Shown here piece after piece: positions 47,012 to 54,065 of a stretch of 64,000 nt of DNA. Position 1 is the stretch's first letter, and every line of letters starts with the position of its first letter. Location: contig NZ_FOJP01000005.1 in the NCBI RefSeq assembly GCF_900111835.1, positions 224,747-288,746 on the forward strand. Direction: 5' to 3'. The translations under genes and the position numbers were made by a program. The notes under the pieces were generated by a model. That model worked only from the letters and a program-made list of their open reading frames with translations. It had not been told where the DNA came from and made no database searches. This DNA comes from Metapseudomonas otitidis. Its GTDB lineage: Bacteria > Pseudomonadota > Gammaproteobacteria > Pseudomonadales > Pseudomonadaceae.

Positions 47012-47559
47012 GCACGCCTACACGCACCGCTGCATTGCTCGGCCTGGCACCGCTGCTGGGGGCCAGCGACCTGCTGGTGAAAGCCCTGGGCCTGGCCCTG
47101 GTCGCCCTGCCCTTGCTGGCCGGAGTCGGGGCCCTGCTGCCTTGGCTGCATCGCCACCTGGCGGGCCGGGCCTTCTGGCTCGGGACGCTGATGCTGGCTG
47201 GCTGCGGCGTGGCGCTGGCCGACCAGCTCCTGCGGGCCTTCGCCTACGACCTGCACCAGGCCCTGGGCCCCTGGCTGTTGCTGCTGGCCCTGCCGTGCCT
47301 GCACCTGGCGCTGGAGGCACCGGGCCGGGCCAGCGATGGCCTCAGGGCAGGCCTGGCGTTCAGCCTGCTGGCCCTGCTGCTCGGCGCGCTGCGCGAGGGC
47401 ATCGGCCATGCCAGCCTGCTGGCCCACGGCGACTGGCTGGGCCTGGGCGCACTGAGCCTCACGTTCGCCGGCCATGGCGTCCCGCTCTTCGCCTCGGCGC
47501 CGGGAGGGCTTATCCTGCTCGCCCTGCTGTGGGTGCCGCTGCGTCGCGCCTTGCCCTGA
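47008..47559 (+). CDS. rnfE: Divergent RnfE-like membrane subunit
   Basis: A 183-residue protein with six helices. LLGLAPLLGAS aligns with RsxE LLGLCPLLAVT, so the first cluster Cys is Ala (A14). LPCLHLAL retains one Cys (C97) where RsxE has TNCIVVG. LALLLGALREGIG matches RsxE VLGSLREIIG. ATG 47008 overlaps the rnfG stop. It ends the Rnf-like run, and nth follows after 47 bp. Confidence 0.85.
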   Translation: MSTPTRTAALLGLAPLLGASDLLVKALGLALVALPLLAGVGALLPWLHRHLAGRAFWLGTLMLAGCGVALADQLLRAFAYDLHQALGPWLLLLALPCLHLALEAPGRASDGLRAGLAFSLLALLLGALREGIGHASLLAHGDWLGLGALSLTFAGHGVPLFASAPGGLILLALLWVPLRRALP

Positions 47560-47606
47560 GCGCGGTTCGCGCCCCACCCTGAATCCACCGTGAAAAGCCG
47601 AATGCC

Positions 47607-48245
47607 ATGAACGCTGCCAAACGCCTGGAAATCTTCCGTCGCCTGCACGAAGACAACCCCTATCCCAAGACCGAGCTGGCCTACACCACGCCCTTCGAAC
47701 TGCTGATCGCGGTGATCCTCTCCGCCCAGGCCACCGACGTCAGCGTCAACAAGGCCACCGCCCGGCTGTACCCGGTGGCCAATACCCCCGAAGCCATCCA
47801 CGCGCTGGGGGTGGAGGGCCTGTCGGAGTACATCAAGACCATCGGCCTGTACAACAGCAAGGCGAAGAACGTCATCGAGACCTGCCGCATCCTCATGGAG
47901 AAGCACGGCAGCCAGGTGCCGGACAACCGCGAGGACCTGGAGGCCCTGCCCGGCGTGGGCCGCAAGACGGCGAACGTGGTGCTCAACACCGCCTTCCGCC
48001 AGCCGGTGATGGCGGTGGACACCCACATCTTCCGCGTCAGCAACCGCACCGGCATCGCCCCGGGCAAGACCGTGCTGGAGGTGGAGAAGAAGCTGGTGAA
48101 GTTCGTGCCGAAGGACTACCTGCTCGACGCCCACCATTGGCTGATCCTCCATGGGCGCTATGTGTGCGTCGCCCGGAAGCCGCGCTGCGGAGCCTGCCGG
48201 ATCGAGGACTTGTGCGAGTACAAGGCGAAGACTTCGGACGATTGA
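47607..48245 (+). CDS. nth: Endonuclease III
   Basis: A 212-residue base-excision glycosylase/AP-lyase for oxidised pyrimidines. The helix-hairpin-helix motif is LPGVGRKTAN with catalytic K120; D138 is in VDTH. Four cysteines, C187, C194, C197 and C203, give the [4Fe-4S] cluster with the same numbering as E. coli Nth. It follows the Rnf-like cluster, as is usual in gammaproteobacteria. Confidence 0.97.
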   Translation: MNAAKRLEIFRRLHEDNPYPKTELAYTTPFELLIAVILSAQATDVSVNKATARLYPVANTPEAIHALGVEGLSEYIKTIGLYNSKAKNVIETCRILMEKHGSQVPDNREDLEALPGVGRKTANVVLNTAFRQPVMAVDTHIFRVSNRTGIAPGKTVLEVEKKLVKFVPKDYLLDAHHWLILHGRYVCVARKPRCGACRIEDLCEYKAKTSDD

Positions 48246-48266
48246 GCGGACCCTGCAAAGTCCTGG

Positions 48267-48316
48267 TTTTCAATTGAAAAAATCTTTTTTACCGGCCGAT
48301 TCTTTGTCGCTATAAG
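48267..48316 (+). promoter_or_regulatory. Promoter with AT palindrome for the PA3496-type gene
   Basis: TTTACC (48288-48293) and TATAAG (48311-48316) are 17 bp apart. A 14-bp perfect palindrome TTTTCAATTGAAAA (48267-48280) sits just upstream, where an UP element or activator site would be. Confidence 0.6.
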
Positions 48317-48353
48317 GTGCGCCATCACCGCCCCGCATCGTGGAGTGACCTGA

Positions 48354-48533
48354 ATGAGCACTGTCAAAGAAGAGATCGAGATCGAGGAAGACTTCATCGC
48401 CGAGGAAGCGGAAGAAGCCGAGGCGCCTGCCGAAGTGGCCAAGACCAACCTGACCAAGCGGCGCATCATCGACAACTACCTCGAAGAGCGTCGCCTGCAG
48501 AAGCAGCTGAACGACTACGACTTCGACCTGTGA
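48354..48533 (+). CDS. PA3496-type small acidic/basic protein
   Basis: A 59-residue protein. The N-terminal half is very acidic (EEIEIEEDFIAEEAEEAEAP) and the C-terminal half is basic and helical (NLTKRRIIDNYLEERRLQKQ), ending DYDFDL. I recognise it as the PA3496 family, a putative envelope-integrity protein of unknown mechanism. It has its own promoter upstream and a strong terminator downstream, so it is a single-gene unit. Confidence 0.85.
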   Translation: MSTVKEEIEIEEDFIAEEAEEAEAPAEVAKTNLTKRRIIDNYLEERRLQKQLNDYDFDL

Positions 48534-48550
48534 TCGACAGCGCCTGAAAG

Positions 48551-48574
48551 AGCCCCGCACCTGCGGGGCTTTTT
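48551..48574 (+). terminator. Terminator of the PA3496-type gene
   Basis: AGCCCCGCA / TGCGGGGCT 9-bp stem with a CC loop and TTTTG. Confidence 0.9.
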
Positions 48575-48775
48575 GTTGGCTGTGCACCGCCAGCCGCGCG
48601 TTGCAGCAGGACGGTTGCAAGGCGCTGAAGCGTTGCAAAAAGGTGCGCAGAGCATTCATGCCGTGCAGTCGGGCGCTGGAGCGGCAGCTCGCAAACGCCT
48701 TCGCCAGCAGTCAGCGAGCGGGCGAGAACGGCAGGTCACGAAGGGGCGCCGCAGGACAGCGGCAAGAAGGGGACA

Positions 48776-48806
48776 AACAAAAGGCCCGTCGCTTGGACGG
48801 GCCTTT
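48776..48806 (-). terminator. Cold-shock gene terminator
   Basis: AAAGGCCCGTC / GACGGGCCTTT stem (48780-48806) with a GCTTG loop and a T-rich run (TTTTGTTTG) on the minus strand. The 48575-48775 stretch between the two terminators shows nothing. Confidence 0.85.
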
Positions 48807-48817
48807 CGCTTGGAGAC

Positions 48818-49027
48818 TCAGACGCGGGCGACGTCTTCCGCCTGCAGGCCTTTCTGGCCCTGGATCACCGAGAACTCGACCTTCTGGCCTTCGACCAGGG
48901 AACGGTGACCTTCGCCGCGGATAGCGCGGTAGTGAACGAATACATCCGGACCGCTTTCACGCTGGATGAATCCATAGCCTTTAGCGTCATTGAACCACTT
49001 GACGGTTCCGACCTCACGATCAGCCAT
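48818..49027 (-). CDS. CspA-family cold-shock protein
   Basis: A 69-residue single cold-shock domain. RNP1 is KGYGFI and RNP2 is VFVHY. It is a nucleic-acid chaperone. ATG 49027 has GGAGAGAGTAGTA before it; an in-frame start at 49042 is spurious. A 146-nt leader reaches a -10 element at 49180-49185, typical of temperature-regulated csp genes. Confidence 0.95.
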   Translation of the reverse strand: MADREVGTVKWFNDAKGYGFIQRESGPDVFVHYRAIRGEGHRSLVEGQKVEFSVIQGQKGLQAEDVARV

Positions 49028-49185
49028 TACTACTCTCTCCAAACTCGCAATTTTGTTGTTGGCCCCAATCCTGGGACTTAGACGGGTTGGTAAAGACGTA
49101 TTTTTCTCGATATCCGACCGCGGTCTGACGAGGCGTGGGCGGGTACTCCGAAAGGCGTTCTTTTAACCACCGCGCCCGGAGTATA
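49028..49185 (-). promoter_or_regulatory. Cold-shock gene promoter and long 5' leader
   Basis: TATACT (-10) lies at 49180-49185 on the minus strand, with TTTTCT 16 bp upstream. Transcription from about 49173 would give a leader of about 145 nt, close to the length of the cspA thermosensor leader in E. coli. No cold-box sequence was identified. Confidence 0.45.
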
Positions 49186-49306
49186 CGACAGGAAATGCTA
49201 CAGAAAAGCACTTTTTTCCGGCATGCGGAAAACGCCGTGAGACTAGGTGTTCACGCCCTTTTCCGGGGCTTTCGCGTCACAAAATGGGGCATTTCGGCGA
49301 AGGCGC

Positions 49307-49331
49307 TCCGGGCCCCTGGGCAGGGCCCGGA
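49307..49331 (-). terminator. Hairpin after the Gld-type operon
   Basis: TCCGGGCCC / GGGCCCGGA 9-bp stem with a 7-nt loop, 14 bp past the stop at 49345. No clear U-tract. Confidence 0.5.
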
Positions 49332-49344
49332 AACGCCCTGAGGC

Positions 49345-50328
49345 TCACTTCGCCGAGAGCAGGTCCTCGAGCTTTCGGGCCAGTGCCTGGTACTGGAAGG
49401 GCTCGATCAGGTAGGCCCAATCGGTACGACCCGGCACCTGGTCGTCGAGCTTCTCCTGGCCGGTCAGGCGCAGCCAGTACTGCTCGCCCTGCCCCAGCAG
49501 TTCGCCAGTGAGGCGGCCGCCGGCGAAGGTCTGCAGTTCGAAGCTGAGCAGCGGCTTGTCCTTGAACTGGACCTGGTCCAGCGGCGCGGCGTCGGCGAAC
49601 TGCAGGCCGGCGAACACCGCCGCCATGCCGTTGGCCGCCGCCTCGTAGGCCAGCTTGCGACCGGCCGGCAGCTGGCGGACCTTCATGTTCGGCTCGTTCT
49701 CGGCGTCGCGGTACACCGTCAGTTCCTTGCCCTGGGGGTAGCGGACTGCGACCTGGCGCACGCTGGAGAAGGGAATGGCGGCGATGCGCCGGTCAAGCCA
49801 GGCCAGCTCGGTCTCGGGCAGCTCGATGCGCCGGTCGATCAGCCAGCTCTGGTCGTCGCCGGGCAGGCGCACCAGTTGCCCCTTGCCCTGCTGGCCGGGC
49901 TTGCCGATCAGCAGGTCCTGCTGCGGCAGGCCGTTCTGCCCGCGCACCACCAGGCGCAGGGCCTGGCCTTCCCCGGGCTTCTCGGCCAGGCCCAGCTGGG
50001 CGTGCAGCTCCGGCTTGGCGGTGCGTGCCTCGACCCGACGCGCCTCGCCCAGGGCCCGCAGCAGGTCGGCCACGGCGCGGGCATCGGCCGGGTAGCCGGC
50101 CTTGTCCGCTACCACCCAGGTGGAGTCACGACGCGCCAGGTGCACCGGCGGTTGACCGGGCCGCTGCACCTCGATGGCGTCGATGTCGGCCAGCCGGCCC
50201 TCCAGGGCCGGCAGCCAGGCCTGGGCCTGCGTCCCCGGCGTCGGGCCCGCCTGGCGCTGCAGCGCCAGGTAGGTGCCGCCCAGTGCGACGGCCAGGATGA
50301 ACAGGAAGATGAAAGCCTTGCGTCCCAT
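49345..50328 (-). CDS. DUF4340-domain protein (Gld-type operon)
   Basis: A 327-residue protein with one N-terminal membrane helix (5-22) and a large periplasmic part with TWVVADKAGYPAD and a beta-rich DUF4340 pattern. It is the last gene of a four-gene operon behind a GldG-like protein (9 bp). In the flavobacterial relatives such proteins work with GldA/F/G. In Pseudomonas the role is undefined. Confidence 0.85.
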   Translation of the reverse strand: MGRKAFIFLFILAVALGGTYLALQRQAGPTPGTQAQAWLPALEGRLADIDAIEVQRPGQPPVHLARRDSTWVVADKAGYPADARAVADLLRALGEARRVEARTAKPELHAQLGLAEKPGEGQALRLVVRGQNGLPQQDLLIGKPGQQGKGQLVRLPGDDQSWLIDRRIELPETELAWLDRRIAAIPFSSVRQVAVRYPQGKELTVYRDAENEPNMKVRQLPAGRKLAYEAAANGMAAVFAGLQFADAAPLDQVQFKDKPLLSFELQTFAGGRLTGELLGQGEQYWLRLTGQEKLDDQVPGRTDWAYLIEPFQYQALARKLEDLLSAK

Positions 50329-50337
50329 GTCCTCTCC

Positions 50338-52170
50338 TCAGGCGCGGCGGCGGCGCCAGGCCCACAGCAGCAGCACGCCCAGGGTCAGCACCAGCGGCAC
50401 CAGGGCGATGTTGATGAACTTGAGCGTGCGACCGAGCTTCTCGATGTCGGCGTTGAGCTGGTAGTTGACCTCGCGCAGCTCCTTGCGGATGCGCAGCTTC
50501 TCCTGCATGAACTGCTGCAGGGTGGCCTGCTGCTCGGGGGTCAGTTCCAGGGCCTTGGCCGGGTCCTGGTTCTGCAGGCTGGCCAGCTTCTCCTCGGTCT
50601 CGGACAGGCGCTGCTTGAGGGCCTGCTCCTGCTCGCGGAAACGCGCTTCGGCCTGGCGCTGGAGGTCTTCCACCACGGTGAAGGGGCGGGTGAAGCGACC
50701 GCGGGAGCGCACGCTGATCAGTGCCTCGGAGCCGGAGAGGTTGTCCAGGGCGTTGATGGCGAAGGCCGAGTTGTCCGCCCAGGGCTGCGGCACGCGCTGG
50801 CCGAAGAAGTCCTGCACCTGCACCCACATGCGGTCGCTGAGCATGTCGGTGTCGGCGACCACGATGATGTTGATGTTGTCGGCCGACTTCAGCCCGTCCT
50901 TGCGCCCTTCGATGCCGTCGGGGAAGGCGCTCTGTGCCGGCCCGCTGATACGGGCCGCGACGGTGTAGCGGTCACCGCTGGGGTTCAGCTCGCCCATCAG
51001 CTCCTGCGGGTTGCGCAGCATGGCGAAGCGCTGGGCGTCGAACGGCATGGCGTACTCGGAGCTGTGGATCAGCGGCACGAAGTGGGTCTTGGCACCCTCC
51101 AGCGGGCGCAGGATGCCGGCGGTGGCGACCGTCAGGGTCTCCAGGTTGGCGGTGGCCACGTCGCTCGGGTCCAGCGCCTGGCGCGGCAGGGTCAGCCAGG
51201 CCGGATGACGGGCCGGGCGCTCGCCCTGGCCCATGCTCACCGACATGGCGTAGGCACCGTCGCCCAGTACCTTGCCGGGCAGCATCTCGAAGCCCCAGGC
51301 CTTGAACAGCGCCGGCAGGTCGGAGCTCTTGCCCTCGCCGCCCATCTCGCCGGGCATCGGCATGGCATGGTCGGCCTCGCTCCAGGGGTCGACGAAGGCC
51401 AGCAGCTTGCCGCCCCGCAGGACGAACTGGTCGATGGCGTACTGGGTCTGCTCGGACAGGTTCTTCGGGTGCACCAGCAGCAGCACCGAGACCTTGTCGG
51501 GGATCTGGTCGACGTCGGGCTTGAGGCTCTCGATCTGGAACAGCTGGCGGATTTCCTCCATCACCATCCACGGCGAGCTGGGCTGCTGGGTCTGCATGTC
51601 GAAGCCGCCGTTGAGCGGCAGCCCGGAGAGCACGCCGACCACCGGACGCTGGGGATGCGCCAGGCTCTGCACCAGGCGGCTGACCTCGTATTCGAGGAAC
51701 TCTTCCTGGTCCAGCGGGAAGAACGGGATCACCTGGTGGTCGTCGACGCTGTTGGTGCCGGCCAGGCCGAAGTAGATGGCGTCGCCACCCTGCTGGGCCG
51801 GCACCGCCTGGAGGCCGAACTCGGCGGCCTTGTCCTCGTCCTCGGAGAAGGGCTCGGGGTCGACGATGTGCAGCTTGATCTTGCCGTCCGCCGCCTGGGC
51901 GTAGGCCTTGAGCATCTCCTCCACGCGGCGGGCGTAGTTGCGCAGCACCACCAGGTCCTTGGCGGACTTGTCGGAGTAGAAGAAGTACAGGTTGATGGGC
52001 TCGTCCAGCTCCCCGAGGATCTGCCGGGTGCCGTCGGAGATGGTGTAGAGCTTCTGCTCGGTGAGGTCGAGGCGGGCGTTGGTCAGCGCCAGGCCCGAGA
52101 CCATGTTGAACGCCAGGAAGGCCAGGGCGATGAGCAGCAGGCCGGCGCTGGAATACATCAGTTTCTTCAT
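50338..52170 (-). CDS. GldG-like ABC-transporter auxiliary protein
   Basis: The 610 residues have an N-terminal membrane helix (9-30) and a large periplasmic ABC_transp_aux domain, with YNLYFFYSDKSAKDL- and VPVVGVLSGLPLNG-like regions (INLYFFYSDK, RPVVGVLSGL). A long coiled coil (about 510-570, RLSETEEKLASLQNQ) and a C-terminal helix (580-600) follow. ATG 52170 is 1 bp from the permease stop. The substrate is unknown. Confidence 0.87.
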   Translation of the reverse strand: MKKLMYSSAGLLLIALAFLAFNMVSGLALTNARLDLTEQKLYTISDGTRQILGELDEPINLYFFYSDKSAKDLVVLRNYARRVEEMLKAYAQAADGKIKLHIVDPEPFSEDEDKAAEFGLQAVPAQQGGDAIYFGLAGTNSVDDHQVIPFFPLDQEEFLEYEVSRLVQSLAHPQRPVVGVLSGLPLNGGFDMQTQQPSSPWMVMEEIRQLFQIESLKPDVDQIPDKVSVLLLVHPKNLSEQTQYAIDQFVLRGGKLLAFVDPWSEADHAMPMPGEMGGEGKSSDLPALFKAWGFEMLPGKVLGDGAYAMSVSMGQGERPARHPAWLTLPRQALDPSDVATANLETLTVATAGILRPLEGAKTHFVPLIHSSEYAMPFDAQRFAMLRNPQELMGELNPSGDRYTVAARISGPAQSAFPDGIEGRKDGLKSADNINIIVVADTDMLSDRMWVQVQDFFGQRVPQPWADNSAFAINALDNLSGSEALISVRSRGRFTRPFTVVEDLQRQAEARFREQEQALKQRLSETEEKLASLQNQDPAKALELTPEQQATLQQFMQEKLRIRKELREVNYQLNADIEKLGRTLKFINIALVPLVLTLGVLLLWAWRRRRA

Positions 52171-52171
52171 G

Positions 52172-52906
52172 TCAGTCGGCCTTCTTCAGATCGACCACCA
52201 CGGCGGTGGCGGCGAGCCACGCGGCGATCAGGGAGAGGAAGTAGAGCAGGTCGCGGAGGTCGATCACGCCCTTGCTGATGGCATCGAAACGGGTCAGGAA
52301 GCTCAGCGAGGCGACCGCGTCCAGCAGCCATTGCGGGGCCCAGGCGCTGAAGGCGTCGAGCACCAGCGGGAAGCCGCTGACGATGAACAGGAAGCACACC
52401 ACCACGGCGAGGATGAAGGCGATCACCTGGTTCTTGGCCAGCGCCGACATGCACGAGCCCACCGCCAGGTAGGAGCCGGCCAGCAGCCAGCTGCCGATGT
52501 AGCCGGTGACGATGGCGCCGTTGTCCGGCTCGCCCAGGTAGTTGACGGTGATGACCATGGGGAAGGTCAGCAGCAGCGCCAGGCCGGCGAAGGCCCAGGC
52601 GGCGAGGAACTTGCCGGTGACCGCCTCGAAGCGGGTGACCGGCAGGGTCATCAGCAGTTCAATGGAGCCGGACTTGCGCTCCTCCGCCCACAGGCGCATG
52701 GCGATGGCCGGCACCAGGAACAGGTAGAGCCAGGGGTGGAAGTTGAAGAAGGGCGCCAGGCTGGCCTGGCCGCTTTCGAAGAAACCGCCCAGGTAGAAGG
52801 TGAAGACCCCGGACAGCACCAGGAAGATCACGATGAACACATAGGCCAGCGGGGTGGCGAAATAGCTCGCCAGCTCGCGCTTGAAGATGACCGGCAACTG
52901 CTTCAT
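52172..52906 (-). CDS. ABC transporter permease (GldF-like)
   Basis: A 244-residue ABC-2 type permease with six helices. MKQLPVIFKRELASYFATPLAYVFI and AEERKSGSIELLMTLPV are GldF hallmarks. ATG 52906 overlaps the ATPase stop by 4 bp (ATGA), so the two are translationally coupled. Confidence 0.9.
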   Translation of the reverse strand: MKQLPVIFKRELASYFATPLAYVFIVIFLVLSGVFTFYLGGFFESGQASLAPFFNFHPWLYLFLVPAIAMRLWAEERKSGSIELLMTLPVTRFEAVTGKFLAAWAFAGLALLLTFPMVITVNYLGEPDNGAIVTGYIGSWLLAGSYLAVGSCMSALAKNQVIAFILAVVVCFLFIVSGFPLVLDAFSAWAPQWLLDAVASLSFLTRFDAISKGVIDLRDLLYFLSLIAAWLAATAVVVDLKKAD

Positions 52907-53826
52907 GCCGCTTCCCCCCGGGTCAGGCTGCGGAAGACTTCGTCGAGGCGGCCGCGCTCCACGTCCAGCTCCTTGACCCGCCAGCCGCGCTGGTGGATGA
53001 GCTGGTTGACCTGCGGGAAGATCACCTCGCCCGGCTTGGCCAGCACCGTCAGGCCACCGCCAGCAGCGTTTTCCTCGACACCGGCAACGCCCGGCAGCAC
53101 GGCCAGCGCCAGCGGATCGAGGGGCTCGTCGGCCACCAGGGTCACCGCCTGGTGGTAGCGGGAGCGGCGCTCCAGCTCGTAGGGGGTGTCGTCGGCCACC
53201 AGCTTGCCGGCGGCGATCACCACCGCGCGGGTGCACACCGCCGTCACCTCTTCGAGGATGTGGGTGGAGATGATCACGATCTTGTCCCGGGCCAGGCTCT
53301 GGATGAGCTGGCGCACCTGATGCTTCTGGTTCGGGTCGAGGCCGTCGGTGGGCTCGTCGAGGATCAGCACGCGGGGGTCATGGAGAATGGCCTGGGCCAG
53401 CCCGACGCGGCGCTTGAAGCCCTTGGACAGGGTCTCGATGCTCTGCCCGAGCACCTTGTCCAGCTCCACCTGGCCGGCGGCCTGGGCGACGCGGGCCTTC
53501 TTCTCGGCGCCACGGAAGCCACGGATCTCGGCGATGAATTCGAGGAAGCCGCGCACCGTCATGTCGCCGTAGCAGGGCGCGCCCTCGGGCAGGTAGCCGA
53601 GGCTGCGCTGGGCCTGCAGGGTCTGGGTCTGGATGTCGTGGCCGAAGATGCTGGCGGTGCCGGAGGTGGGCGCCAGGAAGCCGGTGAGCATCTTCATGGT
53701 GGTGGACTTGCCGGCGCCATTCGGGCCGAGGAAGCCGAGCACTTCCCCCGGCTCGACCGCGAAGGACAGGTCGTCCACGGCGGTGTGCTGCGCGAATCGT
53801 CTGGTCAGTTTTCTTATGTCGATCAT
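52903..53826 (-). CDS. ABC transporter ATP-binding protein (GldA-like)
   Basis: A 307-residue ATPase with Walker A GPNGAGKST, signature LSKGFKRRVGLAQA, Walker B VLILDEPTDGLDP, and an H-loop STHILEE. A C-terminal extension of about 80 residues follows. ATG 53826 starts the operon; a longer frame to 53970 lacks a ribosome site. It is divergent from plsB, with 239 bp between. Confidence 0.92.
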   Translation of the reverse strand: MIDIRKLTRRFAQHTAVDDLSFAVEPGEVLGFLGPNGAGKSTTMKMLTGFLAPTSGTASIFGHDIQTQTLQAQRSLGYLPEGAPCYGDMTVRGFLEFIAEIRGFRGAEKKARVAQAAGQVELDKVLGQSIETLSKGFKRRVGLAQAILHDPRVLILDEPTDGLDPNQKHQVRQLIQSLARDKIVIISTHILEEVTAVCTRAVVIAAGKLVADDTPYELERRSRYHQAVTLVADEPLDPLALAVLPGVAGVEENAAGGGLTVLAKPGEVIFPQVNQLIHQRGWRVKELDVERGRLDEVFRSLTRGEAA

Positions 53827-53971
53827 GGCCTCTACCCCAACGGGAAAAGCCCCCGGCCATGCTGGCCTCAGGGGCCCTGCAAAACGCCGGCGGACTATAA
53901 GGAGTCTCCCGGCGGCATAGCAAGACAGCGAAGCGTGCCGAAAGTTTCCTGCCGTTACGTGAGATTTCACC

Positions 53972-54000
53972 CCGCAAAAGCCGGCTTCGGCTTTTTGCGG
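53972..54000. other. Hairpin in the plsB leader region
   Basis: CCGCAAAAGCCG / CGGCTTTTTGCGG stem with one bulge lies between the divergent ABC and plsB starts. There is no gene end here for it to terminate, so it could be a transcript-end or attenuator in the plsB leader. Confidence 0.4.
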
Positions 54001-54065
54001 CGGGTCAGCGAATACGGCACACTAGCCGCCCCGAGCACACGCTCGTTCCACACCACGACGCCCGT

